A stretch of DNA of 64,000 nt from Marmoricola sp. OAE513 (GTDB lineage Bacteria; Actinomycetota; Actinomycetes; Propionibacteriales; Nocardioidaceae): contig NZ_JBEPOC010000001.1 of the NCBI RefSeq assembly GCF_040546585.1, forward strand, positions 1,922,001 through 1,986,000, given 5' to 3'. A program made the position numbers and the translations under genes. Positions 25,625 through 33,626 of the stretch are shown here, in pieces (positions within the stretch are counted from its first letter, which is position 1; each line of letters begins with the position of its first letter). Below the pieces are notes generated by a model. That model was not told where the DNA came from and made no database searches. It saw nothing but the letters and a program-made list of their open reading frames with translations.

Positions 25625-26488
25625 ATGCGCCTGAAGCCTGCCCTTGTAGCCCTGCCCGTCCTGCTCGCCCTCTCCATCACCGCGTGCGGTGACGTCAAGG
25701 ACGACGGCAACGACAAGAAGGCGACCTCCTCGTCGTCCTCCTGCGACGTCGCCGACCTGCCGCTGACTACGGCCGGCAAGCTGACCATCGGGACCGACTC
25801 CCCGGCGTACGAGCCGTGGTTCACCGACAATGACCCGACCAACGGCAAGGGCTTCGAGTCCGCTGTCGCCTACGCCGTCGCCGACAAGCTCGGCTTCGAG
25901 AAGGGCGACGTCGTCTGGACCAAGGTGCCGTTCAACAACTCCTACGCGCCGGGCCCGAAGAAGTTCGACTTCGACATCAACCAGATCTCGATCACGCCCG
26001 AGCGCCAGAAGGTCGTCGACTTCTCCGACGGCTACTACTCCGCCGCGCAGGCCGTCATCGTGCTGAACAAGGACAAGGTGGAGGCCGGCTCCCTGGCCGA
26101 CCTCGCCGACCTCAAGCTCGGCGCCCAGACCGGTACGACGTCGCTGACCGCGATCCGCGACGAGATCAAGCCGAAGACGGCCCCGGTCGTCTTCAAGGAC
26201 ACCAACGTCGCGAAGCAGGCGCTGCTCAACGGCCAGGTCGACGCGATCGTCGCCGACCTGCCGACGGCGTTCTACATCACCGCCGCCGAGATCGAGGACT
26301 CCTCGATCCTGGGCCAGTTCCAGCCGACGACCGGCACGCAGGAGGAGTTCGGTCTGCTGCTGGGCAAGGGCTCCGAGCTGACCGGCTGCGTGAACCAGGC
26401 GCTGGAGTCGCTGAAGTCCGACGGCACCCTGGCTGGTCTGGAGAAGCAGTGGCTCTCCGAGACGGTCGACGTGCCCGTCCTGAAGTAG
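25625..26488 (+). CDS. Amino-acid ABC transporter substrate-binding lipoprotein
   Basis: A 287-residue family-3 solute-binding protein. Lipoprotein signal ending in SITACGD, a Ser/Lys-rich linker, then KLTIGTDSPAYEPWF and QISITPERQKVVDFSDGYY, the usual entry to the polar amino-acid binding cleft; GAQTGTTS and LPTAFY follow. The lipid-anchored receptor delivers a polar amino acid to the permease encoded next. First gene of a three-gene operon; ligand not predictable. Confidence 0.93.
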   Translation: MRLKPALVALPVLLALSITACGDVKDDGNDKKATSSSSSCDVADLPLTTAGKLTIGTDSPAYEPWFTDNDPTNGKGFESAVAYAVADKLGFEKGDVVWTKVPFNNSYAPGPKKFDFDINQISITPERQKVVDFSDGYYSAAQAVIVLNKDKVEAGSLADLADLKLGAQTGTTSLTAIRDEIKPKTAPVVFKDTNVAKQALLNGQVDAIVADLPTAFYITAAEIEDSSILGQFQPTTGTQEEFGLLLGKGSELTGCVNQALESLKSDGTLAGLEKQWLSETVDVPVLK

Positions 26489-26494
26489 TCCTCG

Positions 26495-27340
26495 GTGACC
26501 GACGCGTGGGCGCCGAGCCCACGTGAGCTGGAACGTCAGCAGGTACGCCGCGGCCTGCGGCGCAAGCAGTTCCTGATCGCGGCCGGCATCACGGTGCTGG
26601 CCGCGATCGCGGTGGCGACGATCGTGGGGACCTCCCCCGGGTGGGAGCGGTTCAAGGAGCTTTTCCTGTCCTGGCACCACGCCAAGGAGGCCTTCCCCGA
26701 CATCGCGAAGGGCTTCTGGATCAACGTCAAGATGTTCGTGATCGGCGAGGTGATCATCCTCGTGGTCGGCACGCTCGTCGCGGTCACGCGCAACACCGTC
26801 ACGCCCTGGCTGACGCCGCTGCGCATCGTCGCGGTGATCTACACCGACGTGTTCCGCGGGCTGCCGACGCTGCTGGTCGTGTTCATCGCGTGCATCGGGA
26901 TCCCGGCTCTCGGGATCGAGGGAGTGCCGACCGACGTCACCACGCTCGGCATCTTCGCGCTGGTGCTCTGCTACGGCGCGTACGTCGCCGAGGTGATCCG
27001 CGCCGGTATCGACTCGATCCACCCCTCGCAGATCTCGAGTGCGGAGGCGCTCGGCCTGGGTCGAGCACAGACGACCCGGTACGTCGTCCTGCCCCAGGCG
27101 CTGCGCCGGGTCGCACCGCCGCTGCTCAACGACTTCGTGTCGCTTCAGAAGGACACCTCGCTGGTCGCCTCGGTCGGTGTCTTCGAGGCCCTCTTCGCCG
27201 CGCAGGACTACGGCAACTACAACTTCAACTACACCCCGCTGCTGGTCACCGGTCTGTTCTTCCTGGCGCTGACGGTCCCGCTCGCGAGGTTCACCGACTT
27301 CCTCGGCCGACGGGCCCTGCGACGGGAGCGAGGCCGATGA
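26495..27340 (+). CDS. Amino-acid ABC transporter permease
   Basis: A 281-residue HisM/GlnP-type permease. A long N-terminal cytoplasmic and first-helix region precedes the permease core; the coupling loop is SSAEALGLGRAQTTRYVVLPQAL, quoted to AEALGLG as the EAA motif. Only one permease gene is present, so the pore is a homodimer. GTG start six bases after the binding-protein stop; overlaps the ATPase gene by four bases. Confidence 0.93.
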   Translation: MTDAWAPSPRELERQQVRRGLRRKQFLIAAGITVLAAIAVATIVGTSPGWERFKELFLSWHHAKEAFPDIAKGFWINVKMFVIGEVIILVVGTLVAVTRNTVTPWLTPLRIVAVIYTDVFRGLPTLLVVFIACIGIPALGIEGVPTDVTTLGIFALVLCYGAYVAEVIRAGIDSIHPSQISSAEALGLGRAQTTRYVVLPQALRRVAPPLLNDFVSLQKDTSLVASVGVFEALFAAQDYGNYNFNYTPLLVTGLFFLALTVPLARFTDFLGRRALRRERGR

Positions 27341-28086
27341 ACGACGTCCTGCTCGAGGTGCAGAGCCTCCGCAAGTCCTACGGCACGAACGTCGTCCTGC
27401 ACGACATCGACCTGACGGTGCACAAGCACGACGTGATCTGCCTGATCGGTTCGTCGGGGTCGGGAAAGTCCACGCTGCTGCGATGCCTGAACCTGCTCGA
27501 GGAGATCGACGACGGTGCGATCCTCTTCGAGGGCAACGAGATCTCCGACCCCCGCGTCGACCCCCGGTCGGTACGCCGTGACGTCGGCATGGTCTTCCAG
27601 GCCTACAACCTCTTCCCGCACCTCTCGGTGCTGGCGAACTGCACCTTGGCCCCGGTCCGCGTCGGTGGGATCAGCAAGAAGGTGGCAGAGGAGCGCGCAC
27701 GGCACCTCCTGGCACGCTTCGGGCTGGCCGACAAGGAAAAGTCCTATCCCGACCAGCTCTCCGGCGGTCAGCAGCAGCGGGTCGCCCTGGTCCGGGCGCT
27801 GTGCACCGAACCGAAGCTGCTGCTGCTCGACGAGATCACTGCGGCGCTGGACCCCGAGCTCGTGGGTGAGGTGCTCGAGATCGTCCGGGCCGAGGCGCAA
27901 GCGGGCATGACGATGATCCTGGCCACGCACGAGATGGCGTTCGCGCGCGACGTCGCGACGCAGGTGTGCTTCCTGCACCAGGGGCGGATCCTCGAGCAGG
28001 GCCCTCCGTCGCAGATCTTCTCGGCGCCGCGCGAGGAGCGCACCCGGGAGTTCCTGCGGCGGGTGCTTCCGCCTACCGTCGGTTGA
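27337..28086 (+). CDS. Amino-acid ABC transporter ATP-binding protein
   Basis: A 249-residue GlnQ-type ATPase. Walker A GSSGSGKST, Q-loop VFQAYNLFPH, signature LSGGQQQR, Walker B LLLLDEI with Thr-Ala after it, and H-loop THEM. Walker B is followed by ITAAL where most relatives have TSAL. Last gene of the operon; it stops eight bases from the convergent methyltransferase gene. Confidence 0.95.
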   Translation: MNDVLLEVQSLRKSYGTNVVLHDIDLTVHKHDVICLIGSSGSGKSTLLRCLNLLEEIDDGAILFEGNEISDPRVDPRSVRRDVGMVFQAYNLFPHLSVLANCTLAPVRVGGISKKVAEERARHLLARFGLADKEKSYPDQLSGGQQQRVALVRALCTEPKLLLLDEITAALDPELVGEVLEIVRAEAQAGMTMILATHEMAFARDVATQVCFLHQGRILEQGPPSQIFSAPREERTREFLRRVLPPTVG

Positions 28087-28094
28087 GCGAAGGC

Positions 28095-28976
28095 TCAGCC
28101 TGCAGAGGGGCGCAGCGCGAAGACGCCGGAGTGCGCCTTGCTGTCGGCCTGCCGGCGCAGCATCACCGCACGCAGCAGCCTCAGTCCGCCGGGGGTGATC
28201 CGCACCGCGGTCTTGATCGCGTTCTTCGCGCTCGACCGGCCCTTCACCGTCAGCCACTCCTTGGAGAACATCTCGTCGGGCAGCCAGGCGCGGCGGTGCT
28301 CCACGACGTCGTACCCGAGATTCTTCGCGTAGACGTCGATGGTGCGGTCGCCGAGGAAGTACAGGTGGTCGCCGAGGTTCCAGTTGAAGACGTGGGACTT
28401 CTGCACGCCGTCGGTCATCTCGCCGGTCGCCATGACCAGGACGCCGCCCGGCTTCAGGATCCGGCGCAGCTCGGCGAGCGTCTCGGTCGGCGAGGTCAGG
28501 TGCGAGAAGACGTTGATCAGGGAGATCACGTCGTAGCTGTCGTCGGGCAGCTTCAGCAGCTCGACCGGTTCGGAGTGCACGGTGACCCCGGTCTGCTTGA
28601 TGGCCGCCTCGCGGCGGGCCGCGTTCAGCTCCAGCCCCTCGCCGGTGTACCCGGCCTTCTGGGCCAGCCCGATGAGCAGGCCCGCGCCGCAGCCGATGTC
28701 GAGCCAGGTACCGCCGGGGACCAGGGGCTTCGCGATGTCGACGTACCGCTGGAACATCGACGCCATCACCTTCTCCATGGTCATCTGGCTCTCGGCGTCG
28801 AGCACCTCCAGGTCGCCGGCGTAGTGGCCCTCCTCCATCTCCGTCATCCGCGCGTCGGCGTCCGGGATGTGCTCGATGGAGTGCAGGTCGCAGTGCGGGC
28901 ACTTGCCGAGTTGGATGCCGTTCTCGACGAACAGCGGGTTCCAGTCGGAGGATCCGCAGCAATCGCAGGGGGTCAC
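28095..28976 (-). CDS. SAM-dependent methyltransferase with N-terminal CxxC pairs
   Basis: A 293-residue protein. CDCC near residue 5 and CPHCD near residue 30 form a zinc-ribbon-like start; the methyltransferase core has WLDIGCGAGLLIGLA, EPVELLKLPDDSYDVISLINVF and LKPGGVLVMATGEM. The same two-part layout occurs in the gene at 34896, so they may be paralogues acting on related glycans. Start GTG at 28976 with AGGAG five bases away. Confidence 0.87.
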   Translation of the reverse strand: MTPCDCCGSSDWNPLFVENGIQLGKCPHCDLHSIEHIPDADARMTEMEEGHYAGDLEVLDAESQMTMEKVMASMFQRYVDIAKPLVPGGTWLDIGCGAGLLIGLAQKAGYTGEGLELNAARREAAIKQTGVTVHSEPVELLKLPDDSYDVISLINVFSHLTSPTETLAELRRILKPGGVLVMATGEMTDGVQKSHVFNWNLGDHLYFLGDRTIDVYAKNLGYDVVEHRRAWLPDEMFSKEWLTVKGRSSAKNAIKTAVRITPGGLRLLRAVMLRRQADSKAHSGVFALRPSAG

Positions 28977-29101
28977 CAATGCTCCTAGCCAGGGGGAGAA
29001 GCCGGCGGGCGGAGCCGGCTGACGCCGCAACGATAGCCGCGATCAACCGCAGCCACGCGCCGTACGCCGGAACGACGATCGTCGGGACCCCTGGACAACC
29101 G

Positions 29102-29118
29102 TGACAGTAAATCTGTCA
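29102..29118. promoter_or_regulatory. Acyl-CoA regulon operator, site 1
   Basis: TGACAG-TAAAT-CTGTCA, immediately upstream of the CaiB-type gene and overlapping its -10 region. The same palindrome with 5-base spacing is found at 38255 and 47819. Confidence 0.7.
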
Positions 29119-29122
29119 TGAT
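29117..29122 (+). promoter_or_regulatory. -10 box of a leaderless promoter for the CaiB-type gene
   Basis: CATGAT, seven bases before the ATG at 29130 and abutting operator site 1. Confidence 0.4.
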
Positions 29123-29129
29123 CAGCCGC

Positions 29130-30299
29130 ATGACTGGAGTTGAACTGGGACAGGGCACGGGGCCGCTCAAGGGCGTCAAGGTCGTCGAGATCGCCGGCAT
29201 CGGCCCGAGCCCGCACGCGTGCATGATCCTGGCCGACCTCGGCGCGGACGTGATCCGCATCGAGCGCCCCGGCGGCCAGGCGCTGACCGGCGGCAGCCAC
29301 GACTTCCTCAACCGCGGTCGTCCCAGCGTCGCGCTCAACCTCAAGGACCCTGCCGCCGTCGAGACCGTGCTCAAGCTCGTCGAGGACGCGGACGTTCTCG
29401 TCGAGGGCATGCGTCCGGGCGTCACCGAGCGGATGGGCATCGGTCCCGACGCGTGCTGGGAGCGCAACCCGAAGCTCGTCTACGGCCGGATGACGGGCTG
29501 GGGTCAGACGGGTGAGTGGGCCCACGCCGCGGGTCACGACATGAACTACATCGCCATCACGGGCACCCTCTTCGGCCTCGGGCAGACCAAGGACCGTCCG
29601 CAGTTCCCGACCAACCTGGTCGGCGACTTCGGTGGCGGCTCGATGTACCTGGTGGTCGGCATCCTCGCCGCGCTGCTCGAGTCGAAGGTCTCGGGCAAGG
29701 GACAGGTCGTCGACGCCGCGATCGTCGACGGCACCGCGAACCTCAACGCGATGACCGCTGCCTTCCTCGCCGGCGGCAACTACAAGGAGGAGCGCGCCGC
29801 GAACCTCCTCGACGGCTACGCGCCGTACTACGACATCTACGAGACCGCCGACGGCAAGCACATGTCGGTCGGTGCTCTCGAGCCGCAGTTCTACGAGATC
29901 CTCCTGGACCTCCTGGACGTGCGGGCGACCGCGCCGGACCGCTGGGACTTCGACAAGGTCGACGAGCTGCGCGACGTCTTCACCGCCAAGTTCAAGGAGA
30001 AGACGCAGGCCGAGTGGTGTGCGGTCTTCGACGGCACCGACGCCTGCGTCGCGCCGATCATCCCGCTGACCGAGGCGTTCGAGCACCCGCACATGAAGAG
30101 CCGCGAGGTCTTCGTCGAGCACGAGGGCTTCATCCAGCCGCAGCCCGCGCCGCGGTTCTCGCGCACCGGGGCGAGCCTGTCGCTGCCCCCGGCTGCAGGA
30201 GCCGGTCAGCACACCCGTGACGCCCTGGCGGCCTGGGGCATCGAGAACGTCGACGCCCTCATCGAGAGCGGCGCCGCGGTCCAGCCCGAGGTCGGCTGA
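29130..30299 (+). CDS. CaiB/BaiF CoA-transferase family, alpha-methylacyl-CoA racemase-like
   Basis: A 389-residue type III CoA-transferase-fold protein. The racemase residues of M. tuberculosis MCR have clear counterparts: His/Asp in AGHDMNYIAITG, Asp in NLVGDFGGGSM and Glu in IYETADGKHMSVGA. It would invert 2-methylacyl-CoA thioesters from branched or sterol side chains so that beta-oxidation can proceed. A palindromic operator shared with fadAB and the acyl-CoA dehydrogenase supports that role. I use the ATG at 29130 because an ATG at 29118 lies inside the operator. Confidence 0.9.
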   Translation: MTGVELGQGTGPLKGVKVVEIAGIGPSPHACMILADLGADVIRIERPGGQALTGGSHDFLNRGRPSVALNLKDPAAVETVLKLVEDADVLVEGMRPGVTERMGIGPDACWERNPKLVYGRMTGWGQTGEWAHAAGHDMNYIAITGTLFGLGQTKDRPQFPTNLVGDFGGGSMYLVVGILAALLESKVSGKGQVVDAAIVDGTANLNAMTAAFLAGGNYKEERAANLLDGYAPYYDIYETADGKHMSVGALEPQFYEILLDLLDVRATAPDRWDFDKVDELRDVFTAKFKEKTQAEWCAVFDGTDACVAPIIPLTEAFEHPHMKSREVFVEHEGFIQPQPAPRFSRTGASLSLPPAAGAGQHTRDALAAWGIENVDALIESGAAVQPEVG

Positions 30300-30317
30300 G
30301 CCAGGACCGGTGTGGGG

Positions 30318-30323
30318 CAGACT
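30318..30323 (+). promoter_or_regulatory. -10 box of a leaderless promoter
   Basis: CAGACT, six bases before the ATG at 30330. Confidence 0.4.
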
Positions 30324-30329
30324 GACCCC

Positions 30330-30509
30330 ATGGGCTGGCGCACCGGGCTGAAGTACGACGACGACTTCCGCACGGCCTGGATCATCGTCGCCCTGCTGGC
30401 GCTGGTCCTCGTGGTCGTCTTCGGCTTCGTCGTCTGGGCGACCGGCAGCTGGCTGGCTGCGCTGGTGATCAGCGTGCTGTGCGTGCTCGGTCTTCTCGTC
30501 CTGACCTAG
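30330..30509 (+). CDS. Small membrane protein (59 residues)
   Basis: Starts MGWRTGLKYDDDFRTAW and continues as two closely spaced hydrophobic helices to the C-terminus. Not recognised; no cysteines or charged motif that would suggest a function. Confidence 0.65.
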   Translation: MGWRTGLKYDDDFRTAWIIVALLALVLVVVFGFVVWATGSWLAALVISVLCVLGLLVLT

Positions 30510-30541
30510 GTCGGAAACCGACAAAGCGCTCGTATCGGGCG

Positions 30542-30547
30542 TAGGCT
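30542..30547 (+). promoter_or_regulatory. -10 box of a leaderless promoter
   Basis: TAGGCT, six bases before the GTG at 30554 and identical to the box at 21445. Confidence 0.5.
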
Positions 30548-30553
30548 GCCGTG

Positions 30554-30805
30554 GTGGACGCCCGGGCCGAGCACGACCGTGTGATGGAGAAGTACGCCGC
30601 GATGAAAGGCCGGGACTACGTGCTGGTCCTGCTCGGCTACCTCTCGGCGCTGGCCGTGGCGTGGTGGGTGACTGGTCAGGCTGCCGTGGTCGGTGATGCT
30701 CTCGTCGGCGGTGGCGTTGTCGCGGTCCTGATGGTCGCCTCGGAGCTGCGGAAGCTCCGGCTGCGTCGCAACGCTGCCGACTTCCTGGCCCACGGGCAGC
30801 CGTGA
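30554..30805 (+). CDS. Small membrane protein (83 residues)
   Basis: A charged N-terminal helix (AEHDRVMEKYAAMKGRDY), two membrane helices and a basic tail (ELRKLRLRRNAADFL). Not recognised. It overlaps the next membrane protein by four bases (GTGA). A GTG at 30551 is an equally readable start one codon earlier. Confidence 0.7.
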   Translation: MDARAEHDRVMEKYAAMKGRDYVLVLLGYLSALAVAWWVTGQAAVVGDALVGGGVVAVLMVASELRKLRLRRNAADFLAHGQP

Positions 30806-31254
30806 AGCCCGGGTCACGAAGCACCCGCGCCGAGTACGCGTCGCGTGCATGCGCCGGCATCCTGCTCGTCGCCGGGTGGCTCGTCCTCGGCTACGGGCTG
30901 CGCTACTCGCCGTCGGACGCCGCCGCTATCGACGAGCTCGAGGGTGGCGGTTCCTTCGGGGTCGCGTTCGGCCTGACGCTGCCGTACTACGCGATGGCGC
31001 TGGGAATGATCCCGATCGGACTCGCGGCACTCTTCCCGCGCTTCCGGGACCTGCAGCCGCTGACGGTAGCGATCGTCAGCGCGGGGCTCTTCGGTGTGTG
31101 GGCCCTGAACTGGCGCGACGTGTACGGCGTGCTGCTCGAGCTCCCGGTCTTCGCGGTTGCGACGGTGTGGCTGCTGCTGGCGTCGGGCGCTGCGCTCCTG
31201 GTCGCACGCAAGGCGCAGGCCACGCTCACCCCAGAGCGATCGTCGCCTCCCTGA
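30802..31254 (+). CDS. Four-helix membrane protein, unknown function
   Basis: A 150-residue protein with about four hydrophobic helices and a short basic C-terminal tail. Coupled to the small membrane protein upstream. Its last 29 bases overlap the end of the convergent PucR gene. No recognisable domain. Confidence 0.7.
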   Translation: MKPGSRSTRAEYASRACAGILLVAGWLVLGYGLRYSPSDAAAIDELEGGGSFGVAFGLTLPYYAMALGMIPIGLAALFPRFRDLQPLTVAIVSAGLFGVWALNWRDVYGVLLELPVFAVATVWLLLASGAALLVARKAQATLTPERSSPP

Positions 31255-32395
31255 CGAAGTCCGGATCGGTGAGCCGGTCGCCGTACAGGTCGCGCAGTTG
31301 ACCCATGCGGTAGCGCACCGTCTGCGGATGCACGAACAGCGCTGCCGCGATGTCGTCGCGCCGGCCCTGGTGCAGCAGCCATGCTCGCAACGTCTCGGTC
31401 AGCTTCGTGCGCGAGGCCTCGCTCTGCTCGCCGAGCGGTTCGAGAACCTTGGTGCGCAGGTCGACGCGTGCCTCGGCGTCCGCGCCGACCACGAGGTCAG
31501 CGAGGTGGTCATCGGTGTCGCCGGCCAGGCCGAGGCGGTGGGTCTGCACCACGCGTGAGTACGACGCCCGCACCTGCGACCACGGCCGTGGCGGTCCGAT
31601 GATCGCGTCCGCGCCCTCGATGACCCGGAGCATCGACGCCCGCGCACGGCCGGTGCCGACGGGGACCAGCACCACGGTGAACCCGGGTCCGAGGTCCTGC
31701 GCCGCGGTCTCGTCGGGCACGTGCAGGGCGCGAGCGTCGAGCTGGCCGCGCAGCGACCGGAACTTGGCATCAGGGAGCGTGACGGCAGTGAGCAGCTTCG
31801 GCGGGTCCCAGTCGGCACGCTCCGCCGCGGCGACCAGGTCGGCCTCGGGAGATCCCTCGACGAGGCGCACGGCGAGCCGGTCGAGGCGCCTCTGACGCAG
31901 GCGGCCCGAGGTGGCCAGCTCGTCGGCGTGCCCGCTGACGCTCGCGTCGGAGAGCTCGTCGATGTAGGCGAACACGAGCTCGGCGAGACGGGCGAGCTGG
32001 GTCGCCTCCAGGCCGCTGTTCACCGCGGCGGCACTCATCTCGCGCCAAGCGACGCGGGCGCCGACGCGATAGGCCTGGGCGAGCGCGTCCATCGTCCGAC
32101 CGCTGCGCGCCTCGCCGCGCCCGAGCGCGTACGCCGCTTCGAGGACGGCCTCGATCTGCTCGCCGGCATCGATGCCCTCGGCGCGGGAGGCCAGGTCGAG
32201 GAACCCGTCGAGCGCGACCTTGACCGCGGTCTCGATGTTGCGGCCCATCTGGCCCTTGAACGGGTCCCGGTAGCTCGGCACCTCGGTGATCACCGCGCCG
32301 ATGGTCTGCTCGGCGACCCCGGCCATGTCGCGCCGCATCTGCTGGGCGACCTCGGCAGGCAGGCGCAGGGCCATCTCGTCGCGCGCTGCGCTCAC
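31226..32395 (-). CDS. PucR-family transcriptional regulator
   Basis: A 389-residue regulator: a helical N-terminal input region, a central GGDEF-like (CdaR-type) module and the C-terminal HTH_30 helix-turn-helix LHQGRRDDIAAALFVHPQTVRYR (quoted to RRDDIAAALFVHPQTVRYR). The GTG at 32395 has AAGGGG seven bases upstream. It is divergent from the ferredoxin reductase and desaturase genes, with a perfect palindrome just upstream, so it probably controls them and itself in response to membrane lipid state. Confidence 0.9.
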   Translation of the reverse strand: MSAARDEMALRLPAEVAQQMRRDMAGVAEQTIGAVITEVPSYRDPFKGQMGRNIETAVKVALDGFLDLASRAEGIDAGEQIEAVLEAAYALGRGEARSGRTMDALAQAYRVGARVAWREMSAAAVNSGLEATQLARLAELVFAYIDELSDASVSGHADELATSGRLRQRRLDRLAVRLVEGSPEADLVAAAERADWDPPKLLTAVTLPDAKFRSLRGQLDARALHVPDETAAQDLGPGFTVVLVPVGTGRARASMLRVIEGADAIIGPPRPWSQVRASYSRVVQTHRLGLAGDTDDHLADLVVGADAEARVDLRTKVLEPLGEQSEASRTKLTETLRAWLLHQGRRDDIAAALFVHPQTVRYRMGQLRDLYGDRLTDPDFVREATIALG

Positions 32396-32407
32396 CAGAA
32401 CACCCCT

Positions 32408-32430
32408 TCTTTGTTCGTTACGAACAAAGA
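32408..32430. promoter_or_regulatory. Perfect operator palindrome upstream of the PucR gene
   Basis: TCTTTGTTCG-TTA-CGAACAAAGA, 10-bp arms, 13 bases before the PucR start and about 60 bases before the divergent reductase start. It is AT-rich in a GC-rich background. Confidence 0.75.
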
Positions 32431-32480
32431 GTAGCGGTCGATTCACGTGATGAGGTCATGCATTTGATCCGCTCGGCAGT

Positions 32481-32486
32481 CAGGCT
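32481..32486 (+). promoter_or_regulatory. -10 box of a leaderless promoter for the reductase/desaturase pair
   Basis: CAGGCT, six bases before the ATG at 32493. Confidence 0.4.
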
Positions 32487-32492
32487 TGAGCC

Positions 32493-33626
32493 ATGACCCC
32501 AGCACTGATGACTCCGGCAGCGCCGCAGCGTTCGCTGCGCCACCGGCTGACGCGCCTCGCCGAGGCCGCGACCACCCCGCTGGTGCCGGCCGACTACCTC
32601 GACCTGGTCGCGCCGCTGCGTTCCGGGACGGAGCTGCGAGCGCGCATCGTCGCCGTCCAGCCGGAGACCCGCGACGCGGCGACCATCGTCCTCAAGCCGG
32701 GAGCGGACTGGGCGGGTCACGTCCCCGGTCAGTACGTCCGCATCGGCCTCGACGTCGACGGCGTCCGCGAGTGGCGCGCGTACTCCCTGACCCACGGTCC
32801 CCGTGCCGACGGGCACATCTCGATCACCGTGAAGGCCGTGCCCGACGGCAAGGTCAGCAACCACCTCGTGCACCAGGCTGTCCCGGGGACCCTGGTGCAC
32901 CTCGAGCAGGCCGCGGGCGACTTCGTCCTCGACCTGGCCACCACCACGCGGCTGCTGTTCGTCACCGCGGGTTCGGGTGTCACCCCCGTCGTCGGCATGC
33001 TGCGCAACCTGTTCCCGGTGACCGACTCGGGTGTCGTCGACCTGCCGCGCAGCGCGGGCCTCGACATCGTCGTGGTCCACGTCGCACCGAGCGAGCCGGA
33101 GTCGATCTTCCTCGACAACCTCCGCGAGCTCGGTGCCCACGGCGCGATCCGCCTCGTTGCCCGGTACGACGACCAGCACGGCGTCCTCGACGTCGCCGAG
33201 CTCAGTGAGCTCGTGCCCGACCTGGCCGAGCGGACGACGTACGCCTGCGGGCCGGGCGGGCTGCTCGACGCGATCACTGCGCACCACGAGGCGGCGGGAC
33301 TGACCCTGTTCACCGAGCAGTTCCGGTCGTCCTTCATCGACGCCGGTGACGGCGGGACGCTCACCATCGGCGACGTCACCGTCGAGGCCGACGGTGCCAC
33401 CCCGCTCCTCGACGTCGCCGAGGCCGCCGGCGTCCTCATGCCGAGCGGCTGCCGGATGGGCGTCTGCTTCGGCTGTGTCGTCCCGCTCGAGGAAGGGGCC
33501 GTGCGCGACCTGCGCAACGGCGCCATCACCACCGCCGACCCGATCAGCTCGGCCGCCGGCGGCGTCCCGATCCAGACCTGCATCACCGCGGCCGCCGGGC
33601 CGTGCACCTTGGGAGGCAAGAAATGA
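32493..33626 (+). CDS. Ferredoxin reductase with C-terminal 2Fe-2S domain
   Basis: A 377-residue electron-transfer flavoprotein: FAD domain (RAYSLTHGP at the isoalloxazine site), NADPH domain (FVTAGSGVTPVVGMLRN; YACGPGGLLDA) and a plant-type 2Fe-2S domain with CRMGVCFGC and a last Cys in IQTCIT. It passes electrons from NAD(P)H to the desaturase encoded next (ATGA overlap). The pair matches the M. tuberculosis Rv3230c-DesA3 system. Confidence 0.93.
   Translation: MTPALMTPAAPQRSLRHRLTRLAEAATTPLVPADYLDLVAPLRSGTELRARIVAVQPETRDAATIVLKPGADWAGHVPGQYVRIGLDVDGVREWRAYSLTHGPRADGHISITVKAVPDGKVSNHLVHQAVPGTLVHLEQAAGDFVLDLATTTRLLFVTAGSGVTPVVGMLRNLFPVTDSGVVDLPRSAGLDIVVVHVAPSEPESIFLDNLRELGAHGAIRLVARYDDQHGVLDVAELSELVPDLAERTTYACGPGGLLDAITAHHEAAGLTLFTEQFRSSFIDAGDGGTLTIGDVTVEADGATPLLDVAEAAGVLMPSGCRMGVCFGCVVPLEEGAVRDLRNGAITTADPISSAAGGVPIQTCITAAAGPCTLGGKK

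Noticed and set aside
28080-28100. Hairpin GGTTGAGC/GCTCAGCC at the convergent end of the ABC and methyltransferase genes
   Set aside because: Short imperfect stem overlapping the stop codon with no T-run; too weak to call a terminator.
29118-29129. ATG at 29118 as start of the CaiB-type protein
   Set aside because: It lies on the last base of the operator and has no ribosome site; the ATG at 29130 has a -10 box at the usual distance and gives the usual N-terminus.
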